64,000 nt of DNA, from the NCBI RefSeq assembly GCF_001294335.1, contig NZ_LGKG01000133.1, positions 55,494 to 119,493 on the forward strand, read 5' to 3'. The notes beneath the pieces are model-generated. The model ran no database searches, was not told the DNA's origin, and saw only the letters and a list, made by a program, of their open reading frames with translations. The translations under genes were made by a program, and so were the position numbers. The stretch is from Streptomyces chattanoogensis. GTDB taxonomy: Bacteria; Actinomycetota; Actinomycetes; Streptomycetales; Streptomycetaceae. Below, piece by piece: positions 16,964 through 26,185 of this stretch (position 1 is its first letter; each line of letters begins with the position of its first letter).

Positions 16964-17962
16964 ATGGTCCCCGCACTCCCTCAGTTCAGCGGCCGTCGCG
17001 CGCCCCAGGTGGCGGTCGCGGCGCTGGTCGCGCTCGCGCTGGTGGCGTGGGGGCTGCTGTCGGTCCGTGGCGAGCCCGCGCCCAGCGGAAAGGTGACGCT
17101 GGCCACCGGGGTGCCGACCGGGGTGTACGCGCGCTACGGGGAACTGCTGAGGCAGGATCTGGCGCATGACATGCCGGATGTGGATCTGCGGCTGGCGCGC
17201 AGCGAGGGGTCCATAGACAATCTGCGTCAACTGGTCAGCGGGCGCGCGGAGTTCACCATCGCGACGGCGGACGCGGTGGCCACGTACCGGGCCCGGGGCG
17301 AGCGGGGCGCGGACCGGCTGCGGGCCTGTGCGCGACTGTACGACGACTACATGCAGCTGGTGGTGCCGAAGAAGTCCGCAGTCCGCTCGGCCAAGCAGCT
17401 GCGCCGGCTGCGGGTCGGTGTCGGCTCGGACGGCTCCGGCGTCCAGCTGATCACCAAGCGGCTGCTGAAGGCGGCGGGCCTGGACTTCGCCAAGGACATC
17501 GAGCCGGTACGGGTGGGCATCGACCGGATGCCCGGGCTGCTGGAGCAGGGCAAGCTGGACGCGTTCTTCTGGTCGGGCGGGCTGCCGACCACCGCGGTGC
17601 AGCGTCTGGCGCGGCGGTTCCCCATCCGACTGGTGCAGCTCGGCGACCTGAGCGAGGCACTGCACGCGCAGGGCGAGCCCACCCGCCACTACCGGGCGGC
17701 CGTGATGCCCGCCGACGCGTATCCGACGGTGCAGAACGGGCAGGCGGTGAAGACGATCGCGGTGGCGAACCTGCTGGTGACGACGGACCGGGAGGATGCC
17801 GCAATGACCTTCGGCATGACCCGGACCGTCATCAACAGCCGGGACTGGATCGGGCGCCAGGTCCATGCCGCGCAGCGGGTGGATCTGCGGACCGCGGTGT
17901 TCACGGATCCGCTGGCGCTGCACCAGGGGGCGCGGCAGTACTACCTGTCGGTCAAGCCCTGA
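16964..17962 (+). CDS. TAXI-family TRAP transporter solute-binding protein
   Basis: 332 residues. One N-terminal transmembrane segment or uncleaved signal (about 15–37) is followed by a periplasmic-binding-type domain with the TAXI hallmark LATGVPTGVYARYG (about 47–60) and an internal GVGSDGSGVQLITKRLL motif (about 162). No lipobox Cys is seen. TAXI proteins bind small carboxylates such as glutamate. No TRAP membrane component is encoded nearby, so the partner is elsewhere or absent. It starts 56 bp after the LysR gene on the same strand and may be co-transcribed with it. Confidence 0.88.
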   Translation: MVPALPQFSGRRAPQVAVAALVALALVAWGLLSVRGEPAPSGKVTLATGVPTGVYARYGELLRQDLAHDMPDVDLRLARSEGSIDNLRQLVSGRAEFTIATADAVATYRARGERGADRLRACARLYDDYMQLVVPKKSAVRSAKQLRRLRVGVGSDGSGVQLITKRLLKAAGLDFAKDIEPVRVGIDRMPGLLEQGKLDAFFWSGGLPTTAVQRLARRFPIRLVQLGDLSEALHAQGEPTRHYRAAVMPADAYPTVQNGQAVKTIAVANLLVTTDREDAAMTFGMTRTVINSRDWIGRQVHAAQRVDLRTAVFTDPLALHQGARQYYLSVKP

Positions 17963-17985
17963 GGGTTCGCCGCCTGCACCGTCAC

Positions 17986-19335
17986 CTACGCCTTCGCCGG
18001 ACGCCGGGCCGGGCGGCTGCGGCGGGGGCGCCGGCGGCGGGGGCCGTTGCCGGGGGCGGACGCCGCGGGGGACGGGGCCGGTGCGGTCACCTGGACCGGG
18101 ACGCCGGAGGGCGTGCGGGCGCCGGTGATCCGTATCAGGTCGGGGTCGCCGGGGCGGACCGTGGCGGTGGCGGGGGTGATCTTCGCCTGGCGCATCAGCC
18201 GGGTCATATCGCGGCGCTGGGCGGGCGTGACGAGGGTGACGACGGTGCCGGACTCGCCGGCCCGGGCGGTGCGGCCGCCGCGGTGCAGATAGTCCTTGGC
18301 CTCGGTGGGCGGGTCGACGTTGACGACGAGGTCGAGGCCGTCGATGTGGATGCCGCGGGCGGCGACGTTGGTCGCGATCAGCGCCGAGGCCTGGCCGGTG
18401 CGGAACTGCTCGAGGGTGCGGGTGCGCTGCGGCTGGGACTTGCCGCCGTGCAGCGCCGCGGCGCGCACGCCCTGGGCGAGCAGATGCTTGGTGAGGCGGT
18501 CGGCGCCGCGCTTGGTGTCCACGAACATGATCACCCGGCCCTCGCGGGCGGCGATCTCGGCGGCGGTGGCGCGCTTGTGGGTGTCGTCCACGTACAGGAC
18601 GTGGTGATCCATGGTGGTGACGGTCGCGGCCGACGGGTCCACGGAGTGGGTGACCGGGTCGGTCAGGAAGCGGCGGACGAGTTTGTCGACATTGCGATCG
18701 AGGGTGGCGGAGAACAGCATCCGCTGACCGTTCGGATCAACCTTCTCCATCAGCCGGGTGACCTGCGGAAGGAAGCCCATGTCGGTCATCTGGTCGGCCT
18801 CGTCGAGGACGGTGATCGCGACGTCGCCGAGCGCGCAGGCACGGCGGTCGAGCAGATCGGCGAGCCGGCCGGGGGTGGCGACGAGGACCTCGGCGCCCTT
18901 GCGCAGCGCCTCGACCTGGCGGTTGATCGAGGTGCCGCCGACGACGGTGGTGGTGCGCAGGCCGAGGGCGGTGGCGTACGGCGCGAGGGCGTCGGTGACC
19001 TGGCCGGCGAGTTCACGGGTGGGGACGAGGACCAGGGCGAGGGGCCGCTTGCTCTGCGCCCGCTTTCCGGCCGTACGGCTGAGCAGTGCGAGGCCGAAGG
19101 CGAGGGTCTTGCCGGAGCCGGTGCGGCCGCGGCCGAGCACATCGCGGCCCGCGAGGGTCGCGGGCAGGGTGGCGGCCTGGATGGGGAACGGCTTGCTGAC
19201 ACCTTGCGCACGCAGCGCGGTGAGGAGGGCCGGTGCCAGCGGCAGCTCGTCGAAGGAGCCGGCGGACGGGGTGGAAGCCGCAGCGGTGGACGGCTTCGGG
19301 TCGGCGCTCGGTCGCGGTGCGGTGGCTCGTGTCAC
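17986..19335 (-). CDS. DEAD-box RNA helicase
   Basis: 449 residues. Q motif (PFPIQAATLP, about 49), Walker A GRTGSGKT (about 71), PTRELA (about 101), TPGRLADLL (about 150), DEAD in VLDEADQM (about 172), SAT (about 206), and C-terminal motifs VDTK, NVAARGIHIDGL and HRGGRTAR. The tail is Pro/Arg-rich and basic, suited to RNA binding. It is transcribed just after a cold-shock protein gene with a strong stem-loop between. That pairing fits RNA remodelling at low temperature. GAAGGG precedes the GTG start. Confidence 0.95.
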   Translation of the reverse strand: MTRATAPRPSADPKPSTAAASTPSAGSFDELPLAPALLTALRAQGVSKPFPIQAATLPATLAGRDVLGRGRTGSGKTLAFGLALLSRTAGKRAQSKRPLALVLVPTRELAGQVTDALAPYATALGLRTTTVVGGTSINRQVEALRKGAEVLVATPGRLADLLDRRACALGDVAITVLDEADQMTDMGFLPQVTRLMEKVDPNGQRMLFSATLDRNVDKLVRRFLTDPVTHSVDPSAATVTTMDHHVLYVDDTHKRATAAEIAAREGRVIMFVDTKRGADRLTKHLLAQGVRAAALHGGKSQPQRTRTLEQFRTGQASALIATNVAARGIHIDGLDLVVNVDPPTEAKDYLHRGGRTARAGESGTVVTLVTPAQRRDMTRLMRQAKITPATATVRPGDPDLIRITGARTPSGVPVQVTAPAPSPAASAPGNGPRRRRPRRSRPARRPAKA

Positions 19336-19403
19336 GAAAGACCCTTCAGGGGGAGGGGGGTGGGTGTCCGTGTGGGGGCGCGGTGGCGCCCGTACGGAAA
19401 CGG

Positions 19404-19442
19404 GACGGGGCCCGCACCGGTCTGGCCGGTGCGGGCCCTGTC
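19404..19442 (-). terminator. Stem-loop terminator after the cold-shock gene
   Basis: A 17-bp stem with one G-U pair (core GGGCCCGCACCGG, 19408–19420, with 19426–19438) and a 5-nt loop, 16 bp past the csp stop. Confidence 0.8.
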
Positions 19443-19457
19443 CGCGACGCGGATGCG

Positions 19458-19661
19458 TCAGGCAGGCATGATGTTCTCAGCCTGCGGGCCCTTGGGGCCC
19501 TGGGTCACGTCGAAGCTGACCTTCTGACCCTCGAGGAGCTCGCGGAAGCCCTGGGCCTGGATGTTCGAGTAGTGGGCGAAGACGTCGGGGCCGCCGCCGT
19601 CCTGCTCGATGAAGCCGAAGCCCTTTTCCGAGTTGAACCACTTCACGGTGCCGGAAGCCAT
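19458..19661 (-). CDS. Cold-shock domain protein
   Basis: 67 residues, a single OB-fold cold-shock domain with RNP1 KGFGFIE (about residues 13–19) and RNP2 VFAHYSNI (about 27–34); family length. It binds single-stranded RNA/DNA and melts mRNA structure. GGAGAAA stands just before the ATG at 19659–19661. The 250-bp upstream interval has no other gene. A possible -10 TAGTCT lies at 19836–19841 on the minus strand, which would give a 5' leader of about 170 nt, as expected for cold-shock genes controlled by mRNA structure. Confidence 0.95.
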   Translation of the reverse strand: MASGTVKWFNSEKGFGFIEQDGGGPDVFAHYSNIQAQGFRELLEGQKVSFDVTQGPKGPQAENIMPA

Positions 19662-19912
19662 GATTTTCTCCTTCACGGGGCAAACCGGAGACCGCACCGT
19701 GCGGCCTCCTTGTCGCCGAGATGATCGCCCCACACCGCAAAGGTCCCGGAAAGCTCCGGAAAACAAGGAACGCCCGGGGCTACCAGCCTCCGGGCGCACA
19801 CAACGTTCATGGGTACCACAACTGCAACGTCATTAAGACTAGCACAGTCGCATCCGCCACCGGCGGATCCGTAGCGCGGCGCAGATCACGACGCCGCAGC
19901 ACCGGCCACCGT

Positions 19913-21328
19913 TCACGGCGCGCTGCGCGGCAGAGTGACCGTGGCCTTCAGGCCGTGCGGCGGATGCGGTGCGAACGCGATCGTGGCGCCGCCCGCGGCG
20001 AGCAGGGTGCGGGTGATCGACAGGCCCAGGCCCGAGCCCGAGACGTTCTGATGGCGGCCGCTGCGCCAGAACCGGTCGCCGATCCGGGCGAGTTCGTCCT
20101 CGGTGAGGCCGGGGCCGCGGTCGGCGACGGTGACCGTCACCCGCTCGCCGTCCGCCGCGACGGCCACCGTGACCGGCTCGCCGGGCGGGGTGAACTTCAG
20201 GGCGTTGTCGACGACGGCGTCCAGGGCGCTGGAGAGCGCCACGGGGTCGGCCCAGCCGGTGACCGCACTGTGGCCCTCGTACGTCAGCCGGACACCCTTG
20301 TCGTCGGCCAGCGGGCGCCAGGAGCCGACGCGTTCGGCGGCCAGCGCGGCGATGTCGGTGAGCTGGAGGTCGGCGGCGGTGTGTTCGGCCAGGGCCAGAT
20401 CGAGCAGGTCGTCCAGGACGCGGGCCAGCCGCTTGCCCTCGGTGCGCACCGAGGCGATCTCCTCGTTGCCCTCGGGGAGTTCGAGGGCCAGCAGCTCGAT
20501 GCGCAGCAGCAGCGCGGCCAGCGGGTTGCGCAGCTGGTGGGAGGCGTCGGCGACGAAGGCACGCTGCTGCTCGAGGACGTCCTCGACGTTGTCGGCCATC
20601 TCGTTGAACGAGCGGGCCAGCCGGCGCAGTTCCGGCGGTCCGACGGTGGCCGCGACCCGGGCCTTCATCCGGCCGGTGGCGATGTCGTGGCTGGCCGTGT
20701 CCAGCACCCGTACGGGGCGCAGCACCCAGCCGGTGAGCCGGATGGCCGCGGCGACGGCGACGAGCATCGCCACGCCTTCCCCGGCCGCGATCAGCAGCCA
20801 CCACCGCAGGATGCGTGAACGCAGCTGCCCGGTGGGCGAGTCGGTGACCACGACCGCGACCACATCGCCGTCGCGGATGACCGGCGAGGCGACCGGGATG
20901 CGGCCACCCTCGTCCCAGGGCCAGATCTGGTGCGGATCATGGCTGCGGCGCCCGGCCAGCGCCTCGCTGAAGGCCTGGGCGCCCTCGCCGCCCCGGGGCA
21001 CCGCCAGGCCCGCGGGGGCCACGCACATCCGGGTGCGGTCGCGGTAGAAGACGCCGGCGCGGATGCCGTAGAGGTCGTAGTAGCGGGCGAGTTCGGTGCC
21101 GAGGGTGTCGCGCCGCTCGTCCTCGTCGGGGCTCCTGGTGGCGCTCCCGGCGTCCGGGCGGGCGGTGACGAACTGGGCGAGCGCGGCGAACCGCGCGGCG
21201 TCGTCGATCCGGTCGACGACCACCTTCTGCTGTTCCACGCCCGCGGTGATCACGGCGAGCGGGACGCCGAGCGCGAGCAGCACCCCGGCCATGAGGACGA
21301 TGAGAAGGGGAAGGAGTCGGGTGCGCAC
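19913..21328 (-). CDS. gluK: Sensor histidine kinase, GluK-like
   Basis: 471 residues. TM1 at about 5–30, an extracytoplasmic sensor loop (about 31–170), TM2 at about 175–197, HAMP (to about 250), HisKA with DASHQLRNPL (His about 266), then the N box (about 372), DRGPGL (about 407) and GSGLGLS (about 430). The GTG start is 16 nt after the stop of the response-regulator gene, so they form one operon. Its place next to gluABCD matches the S. coelicolor GluR–GluK glutamate-sensing system, from memory of that locus; ligand specificity is inferred. Confidence 0.9.
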   Translation of the reverse strand: MRTRLLPLLIVLMAGVLLALGVPLAVITAGVEQQKVVVDRIDDAARFAALAQFVTARPDAGSATRSPDEDERRDTLGTELARYYDLYGIRAGVFYRDRTRMCVAPAGLAVPRGGEGAQAFSEALAGRRSHDPHQIWPWDEGGRIPVASPVIRDGDVVAVVVTDSPTGQLRSRILRWWLLIAAGEGVAMLVAVAAAIRLTGWVLRPVRVLDTASHDIATGRMKARVAATVGPPELRRLARSFNEMADNVEDVLEQQRAFVADASHQLRNPLAALLLRIELLALELPEGNEEIASVRTEGKRLARVLDDLLDLALAEHTAADLQLTDIAALAAERVGSWRPLADDKGVRLTYEGHSAVTGWADPVALSSALDAVVDNALKFTPPGEPVTVAVAADGERVTVTVADRGPGLTEDELARIGDRFWRSGRHQNVSGSGLGLSITRTLLAAGGATIAFAPHPPHGLKATVTLPRSAP

Positions 21329-21344
21329 GTGCTCGCGGCGGCCT

Positions 21345-22100
21345 TCAGGACGCCGGCGAGCCGGGGGCCGCAGCCGCGGCCGGGGCCCCGGCGGCGGGGA
21401 CGACGAGGCGGTAGCCCACGCCCCGTACGGTCTCGATCAGCGCGGGCATCCGCAGCTTGGCGCGCAGCGAGGCGATGTGCACCTCCAGCGTCCGGCCGGT
21501 CCCCTCCCAGCTCGTGCGCCACACCTCGCTGATGATCTGCTCCCGGCGGAAGACCACCCCGGGGCGCTGGGCGAGCAGTGCCAGCAGATCGAATTCCTTG
21601 CGGGTGAGCGGCACCGCGGCACCGTCCACCGACACCTGGCGGGTGGGGAGTTCGACGGTGACCGCGCCGAGGTGCAGCGCCTCGTCGGGCGCGGATTCCT
21701 CGGTCTGCTGCTCGCCGCCGCCGGTGGGGGTGGTGGTGTTGCGCCGGCTGACCGCGTGGATACGGGCGAGCAGCTCACCGGTGTCGTAGGGCTTGACGAC
21801 ATAGTCGTCGGCGCCGAGGTTGAGGCCGTGGATGCGCGAGCGGACGTCGGACCGCGCGGTGACCATGATCACCGGGGTGGTGCTGACCTTGCGGATCCGG
21901 CCGCACACCTCGAAGCCGTCCTGGTCGGGCAGGCCGAGGTCGAGCAGTACCACCGCGAACGGTTCCGCGTCGTCGGGCAGCAGGGCCCGCAGCGCCTCTT
22001 CACCGTTGCGCGCGTGCCGGACCGTGAGACCGTGCCTGGCCAGCACCGCGGACAGGGCCGCGGCGACATGGTCATCGTCCTCGACGAGCAGCAGTCTCAT
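21345..22100 (-). CDS. gluR: OmpR-family response regulator, GluR-like
   Basis: 251 residues. Receiver domain with DDD (about 8–10), phospho-acceptor Asp in LLDLGLPDQDG (about 54) and Lys in VKPYD (about 105), then a DNA-binding winged helix (about 150–235: LTRKEFDLL…GVGYRLV). AAGGAGGAGG precedes the ATG at 22098–22100. It is transcribed divergently from gluA. It probably controls glutamate uptake in response to its partner kinase. Confidence 0.9.
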   Translation of the reverse strand: MRLLLVEDDDHVAAALSAVLARHGLTVRHARNGEEALRALLPDDAEPFAVVLLDLGLPDQDGFEVCGRIRKVSTTPVIMVTARSDVRSRIHGLNLGADDYVVKPYDTGELLARIHAVSRRNTTTPTGGGEQQTEESAPDEALHLGAVTVELPTRQVSVDGAAVPLTRKEFDLLALLAQRPGVVFRREQIISEVWRTSWEGTGRTLEVHIASLRAKLRMPALIETVRGVGYRLVVPAAGAPAAAAAPGSPAS

Positions 22101-22430
22101 CCGGCCTCCTCCTTCTTCGGTGCGTGGGTATGGGCCGGTACGTGCGGACAGGCCAAAGGGCATCTACGGCGATAGGAGGCGTCCGCGTCAAGAGGCGGCC
22201 GCCTGTGCGCCACCATCCGTTACCCAGCCGGTACGCCCGTCACGGGAACGGCACAGGAAACGGAGCGGAAACGGCCCGGGGACTCCCCGTCACGCGCGGG
22301 CGGGTGCCCCTCACGCACAGTGATTCCATGCGGCCGGATCGTTATGCTCAATTCTCCCTCAGATGTAATGACGCTGGTCGTGGCCGTCATTACTGTCCTC
22401 CCCAACCGAGGAGGACGGAGCTGTACGCCG
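22101..22430. other. Divergent regulatory region gluR–gluA
   Basis: 330 bp with no gene. A possible -10 TATGCT for gluA lies at 22343–22348. A 9-bp inverted repeat (22365–22373 and 22385–22393) lies between that and the gluA start. Low-complexity G/C sequence fills the rest. Confidence 0.6.
22365..22393. promoter_or_regulatory. Inverted repeat upstream of gluA
   Basis: GTAATGACG – 11 nt – CGTCATTAC, a perfect 9-bp inverted repeat 38 bp before the gluA ATG. AT-rich arms stand out from the surrounding sequence. Candidate GluR operator or mRNA leader hairpin. Confidence 0.55.
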
Positions 22431-23216
22431 ATGAGCGAAGTATCGGTGACCAAGAACGACGGGGGGCCCGCGCCGACGGGTGACCCGCTGGTCGTGCTGG
22501 ACAACGTCAACAAGCACTTCGGCGCGCTGCACGTGCTCCAGGACATCGACCTGACCATTCACCGCGGCGAGGTCGTCGTGGTGATCGGACCCTCCGGGTC
22601 CGGCAAGTCGACGCTCTGCCGCACCATCAACCGCCTGGAGACGGTCGACACCGGGTCCATCACCATCGACGGCAGACCGCTGCCGCAGGAAGGCCGGGAG
22701 CTCGCACGGCTGCGCGCCGACGTGGGCATGGTCTTCCAGTCCTTCAATCTCTTCGCGCACAAGACGGTGCTCGAGAACGTGATGCTGGGGCAGCTGAAGG
22801 TCCGCAGGAAGGACCGGAACACCGCCGCCGAGAAGGCCCGCGAACTGCTCGACCGGGTCGGCGTCGGCACCCAGGCGGACAAGTACCCCGCACAGCTGTC
22901 CGGCGGTCAGCAGCAGCGTGTGGCGATCGCCCGGGCGCTGGCGATGGACCCGAAGGTGATGCTGTTCGACGAGCCGACGTCGGCGCTGGACCCGGAGATG
23001 ATCAACGAGGTGCTGGACGTCATGCAGCAGCTCGCCCGGGACGGCATGACGATGGTCGTGGTCACACACGAGATGGGCTTCGCACGCTCCGCGGCGAACC
23101 GCGTGGTCTTCATGGCGGACGGCCGCATCATCGAACAGGCCGAGCCGAACCAGTTCTTCACCAACCCGCGCAGCGACCGGGCGAAGGACTTCCTGTCAAA
23201 GATCCTTCACCACTGA
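22431..23216 (+). CDS. gluA: Glutamate ABC transporter ATP-binding protein
   Basis: 261 residues. Polar amino-acid ABC ATPase: Walker [10 protein letters not shown] (about 55), Q-loop [10 protein letters not shown] (about 102), signature LSGGQQQR (about 154), Walker [15 protein letters not shown] (about 175) and the H-loop VTHEMGFA (about 209). ATG at 22431 was chosen; it has no close Shine–Dalgarno, and a GTG five codons later is the alternative. First gene of gluABCD, driving uptake of glutamate (or related acidic amino acids) with GluC/GluD. Confidence 0.95.
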   Translation: MSEVSVTKNDGGPAPTGDPLVVLDNVNKHFGALHVLQDIDLTIHRGEVVVVIGPSGSGKSTLCRTINRLETVDTGSITIDGRPLPQEGRELARLRADVGMVFQSFNLFAHKTVLENVMLGQLKVRRKDRNTAAEKARELLDRVGVGTQADKYPAQLSGGQQQRVAIARALAMDPKVMLFDEPTSALDPEMINEVLDVMQQLARDGMTMVVVTHEMGFARSAANRVVFMADGRIIEQAEPNQFFTNPRSDRAKDFLSKILHH

Positions 23217-23272
23217 GGCCGCAGTTCGGCCACGATGATTGCCAACAACTGCTGAACCAAAGGATGTTCACC

Positions 23273-24187
23273 ATGAGGATGCGTAAGACGGCTGCGGCGG
23301 GTGCGGTGGTGCTCGCGCTGGCGGCTACGGCCACGGCGTGCGGGGGCAAGTCGGGGTCGGCAGGGGACAAGGCGGCCGCCGCCGATGTCTACAGCCACGA
23401 TTACACGCCCGCCAAGAACGTGAAGCTCGACTCCGCGGTGCTGAAGGCTGCCCAGAAGAAGGGGCACATCACCATCGGCGTCAAGGCCGACCAGCCGTTC
23501 CTGGGCTTCTATGACACCGGGACGAAGAAGTACTCCGGTTTCGACATCGAGATCGCCAAGATGGTCGCGGCCGACCTGGGCTTCTCCACCAAGCAGATCA
23601 CGTTCACCACGGTCGACTCCAACGCCCGCGAGACCAAGATCAGCAGTGGCGACGTCGACTTCTTCGTCGGTACCTACACGATCAACGTCGAGCGCAAGAA
23701 GCAGGTCGGCTTCGCGGGCCCGTACTACACGGCCGGCGCGGACCTCCTGGTGCGCAAGGAAGACAAGTCGATCACCGGCCCGAAGAGCCTCCGCGGCAAG
23801 AAGGTCTGCTCCATCAAGGGCTCGACCCCGCTGCAGGAGATCAAGAAGGCGCAGTACGGCACCTCCGAGACCCTGGAGCTGTCCAAGTACTCGGAGTGCG
23901 TGACCAAACTCCTCGACGGCAGCGTCAACGCGGTCACGACCGACGACGCGATCCTCAAGGGTTTCGCCGCCGAGCGTCCCGGCAAGCTCCGGGTGGTCGA
24001 CCAGCCGTTCACCAAGGAGCCCTACGGCGTCGGCCTGAACAAGGACGACAAGGTCCTGCGCGAGGCGATCACCAAGGCGCTGGAGAACCACATCGCCAAC
24101 GGCGACTACGAGAAGGCGTACAAGGGCACGCTCGGCAAGTCGGGCTCCAAGTTCGTCAAGCCGCAGACGCCGCTGCCGCGCGGCTGA
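23273..24187 (+). CDS. gluB: Glutamate-binding lipoprotein
   Basis: 304 residues. A lipoprotein signal (MRMRKTAAAG then hydrophobic, lipobox ATAC with Cys about 25) anchors it outside the membrane. The solute-binding domain of the amino-acid SBP_bac_3 type follows (GVKADQPFLGFYD at about 67; FDIEIAKMVAADLG). AAAGG lies 9 nt before the ATG at 23273; an in-frame ATG at 23264 overlaps that site. It lies 56 bp after gluA, with a short GGCCG/CGGCC hairpin between (23217–23231) that may tune the relative expression of the binding protein. Confidence 0.95.
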   Translation: MRMRKTAAAGAVVLALAATATACGGKSGSAGDKAAAADVYSHDYTPAKNVKLDSAVLKAAQKKGHITIGVKADQPFLGFYDTGTKKYSGFDIEIAKMVAADLGFSTKQITFTTVDSNARETKISSGDVDFFVGTYTINVERKKQVGFAGPYYTAGADLLVRKEDKSITGPKSLRGKKVCSIKGSTPLQEIKKAQYGTSETLELSKYSECVTKLLDGSVNAVTTDDAILKGFAAERPGKLRVVDQPFTKEPYGVGLNKDDKVLREAITKALENHIANGDYEKAYKGTLGKSGSKFVKPQTPLPRG

Positions 24188-24320
24188 CGCCCGCCCCCGG
24201 TGACCGCGCCGCCCCGTACGCCCGCCGCGGCGGGTGTACGGGGCGCGCTGCCTTCCGGCCGTCGCGCCCCGAGCGCCCGCCCTTCCCCGCCGCCGACCTG
24301 ACCGCTACCGCGGAGACCCC

Positions 24321-24968
24321 ATGAACGTACTCCTCGATTATCTGCCCGAGTTCCGGGCCGGGTTCCTCGGAACCCTGGCGATCACCGCCGCCAGCGCGGT
24401 CATCGCCCTGGTGCTCGGCGTGCTCATAGCCGGTTTCCGGGTCTCTCCGATTCCGCCGCTGCGCGCTTTCGGTACGGCCTGGGTCACGCTGCTGCGCAAC
24501 ACCCCTCTGACGCTGCTCTTCCTGATCGCGTTCTTCGTCGTACCGAAGATCCTCTTCCAGGGGGCCAGCCCGTTCGTGCTGGGCATGCTGGCACTCGGCC
24601 TCTACACCTCGTCGTTCGTGTGCGAGGCGATACGGTCCGGCATCAGCACGGTGCCGGTCGGCCAGGCCGAGGCCGCGCGCAGCATCGGCCTGAGCTTCAC
24701 CCAGACGCTGCGCCTGATCGTGCTGCCGCAGGCCACCCGCACCGTGCTGCCGCCGCTCAGCAGCATCTTCATCGCACTGACGAAGAACTCCGCCGTCGCG
24801 GGCGCCTTCAGCGTCACCGAGCTGTTCGGCTACGCCAAGCTCCTCAGCGACAAGGGCTACGCGATCGCCGTGATCTTCCTGTGGGTGGCCTTGGCCTATC
24901 TCCTCATCACCTTCGCCATCAGCGGTGTCTTCCGGCTGCTGGAGCGCCGGATGGGAGTCGCCCGGTGA
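24321..24968 (+). CDS. gluC: Glutamate ABC transporter permease
   Basis: 215 residues, about five membrane segments, with the amino-acid permease EAA-type loop EAARSIGLSFTQTLRLIVLPQA (about 115–136) that contacts the ATPase. ATG at 24321–24323 gives the usual N-terminus. Its stop (24966–24968) overlaps a GTG that begins a 26-codon bridging reading frame leading to gluD. Forms the heteromeric channel with GluD. Confidence 0.93.
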   Translation: MNVLLDYLPEFRAGFLGTLAITAASAVIALVLGVLIAGFRVSPIPPLRAFGTAWVTLLRNTPLTLLFLIAFFVVPKILFQGASPFVLGMLALGLYTSSFVCEAIRSGISTVPVGQAEAARSIGLSFTQTLRLIVLPQATRTVLPPLSSIFIALTKNSAVAGAFSVTELFGYAKLLSDKGYAIAVIFLWVALAYLLITFAISGVFRLLERRMGVAR

Positions 24969-25045
24969 ACGGACACGGCAGCCGGAACAGCATGACGGGG
25001 GTGCCACGCGTGGGCGGGGCGGATCGAAGCGAGGTTGTGGCATGA
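24965..25045 (+). CDS. Possible 26-residue bridging ORF between gluC and gluD
   Basis: GTG at 24965 overlaps the gluC stop (GTGA) and its TGA at 25043–25045 overlaps the gluD start (ATGA). GGGAG sits about 7 nt upstream. The 26-residue product is hydrophilic (begins VNGHGSRNSM) with no recognisable function. It may only serve translational coupling. Expression is not certain. Confidence 0.3.
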   Translation: MNGHGSRNSMTGVPRVGGADRSEVVA

Positions 25046-25983
25046 GTGGTGCCAGCGTTCTCTACGACGTACCGGGGCCGAAGGCGAAGGTACGGAACCG
25101 CATATACAGCGTCCTGGGCGCGCTCGCGGTACTGGCCCTGATCGGGTTCATCGTGCTGCGGCTGTCCGCCAACGGCGATTTCGATCCGGCGCGATGGGAC
25201 ATCTTCAATTACGCGGGGGTGCGCAACAGCATCCGCGACGGTGTGCTGGCCACCCTCCAGGTCTTCGCGATCGCCGCGGTGCTCTCCCTGGCTGTGGGCG
25301 TGCTTCTCGCGGTGGCGCGGCTGTCGGACCACCGGCCCGTCCGCTGGCTGGCGACCGGGTTCATCGAGCTCTTCCGCTCCATCCCCCTGCTGATCACCAT
25401 CTACGCGATCTGGGTGCTCCTCCTCAACAACCGCACGGAACTGGGGCTGTCGGACAACCAGCCGCAGTTCTGGGCGCTGGTCATCGGGCTGACGGTCTAC
25501 AACGGTTCGGTGCAGGCCGAGGTGCTGCGGGCCGGCATCCTCTCCGTCCCGAAGGGGCAGCGCGAGGCCGCCTACGCGCTGGGGATGCGCAAGACGCAGG
25601 TCATGACGACCGTGCTCATCCCGCAAGCCGTCCGGGCCATGCTGCCGACCATCATCAGCCAGCTGGTGGTGACCCTCAAGGACACCTCCCTCGGCTACAT
25701 CATCACCTACGAGGAGCTGCTCTACTCGACCCGGCTGCTGGCCGGCAACACCACGGTCGGCGGCGAGAACCCCTACGTCCAGGTCATCATCGTCACCGGA
25801 GCCATCTACATCGCGATGTGCCTGGCCCTCTCCGCCCTCGCCAACTGGATCGAGCGGCGCGGCCGCCGTGCCAAGACCGGCATCGGGGTGGTCGAGGCCG
25901 GTGACGTGGGCAATGCCGGCGCCCTGACGGCGGCGGTGGCTGCCGAGGCGGCGGCCGACACCACCGCCGATACGGCGAACTGA
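25042..25983 (+). CDS. gluD: Glutamate ABC transporter permease
   Basis: 313 residues. N-terminal TM at about 22–42, then four or five further segments, with the coupling loop REAAYALGMRKTQVMTTVLIPQA (about 174–196). The last ~45 residues are a Glu/Ala/Thr-rich cytosolic tail not needed for the fold. GAGG lies 7 nt before the ATG. Last gene of the operon, followed by a stem-loop. Confidence 0.93.
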   Translation: MSGASVLYDVPGPKAKVRNRIYSVLGALAVLALIGFIVLRLSANGDFDPARWDIFNYAGVRNSIRDGVLATLQVFAIAAVLSLAVGVLLAVARLSDHRPVRWLATGFIELFRSIPLLITIYAIWVLLLNNRTELGLSDNQPQFWALVIGLTVYNGSVQAEVLRAGILSVPKGQREAAYALGMRKTQVMTTVLIPQAVRAMLPTIISQLVVTLKDTSLGYIITYEELLYSTRLLAGNTTVGGENPYVQVIIVTGAIYIAMCLALSALANWIERRGRRAKTGIGVVEAGDVGNAGALTAAVAAEAAADTTADTAN

Positions 25984-26026
25984 CGGCGGAACACACCGGC
26001 GCCGCGACAGGCGGCCGGGACGGTAC

Positions 26027-26061
26027 GGAGGCGGCGGCCGCTGGAGTGGGCCGCCGCCTCC
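26027..26061 (+). terminator. Terminator of the glu operon
   Basis: A perfect 13-bp stem GGAGGCGGCGGCC/GGCCGCCGCCTCC with a 9-nt loop, 44 bp past the gluD stop. Confidence 0.75.
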
Positions 26062-26185
26062 ATCACTTGACGCGGGGCGTCGCAGTGGGTTGCATACGCT
26101 GTGTGATCACGCACCGGGCTCCCACTGCCAGTTCTGCCAGTTCCCCCACGTCCCGTCGGCATCACGAGGCCCAGGGAGCCACGCC

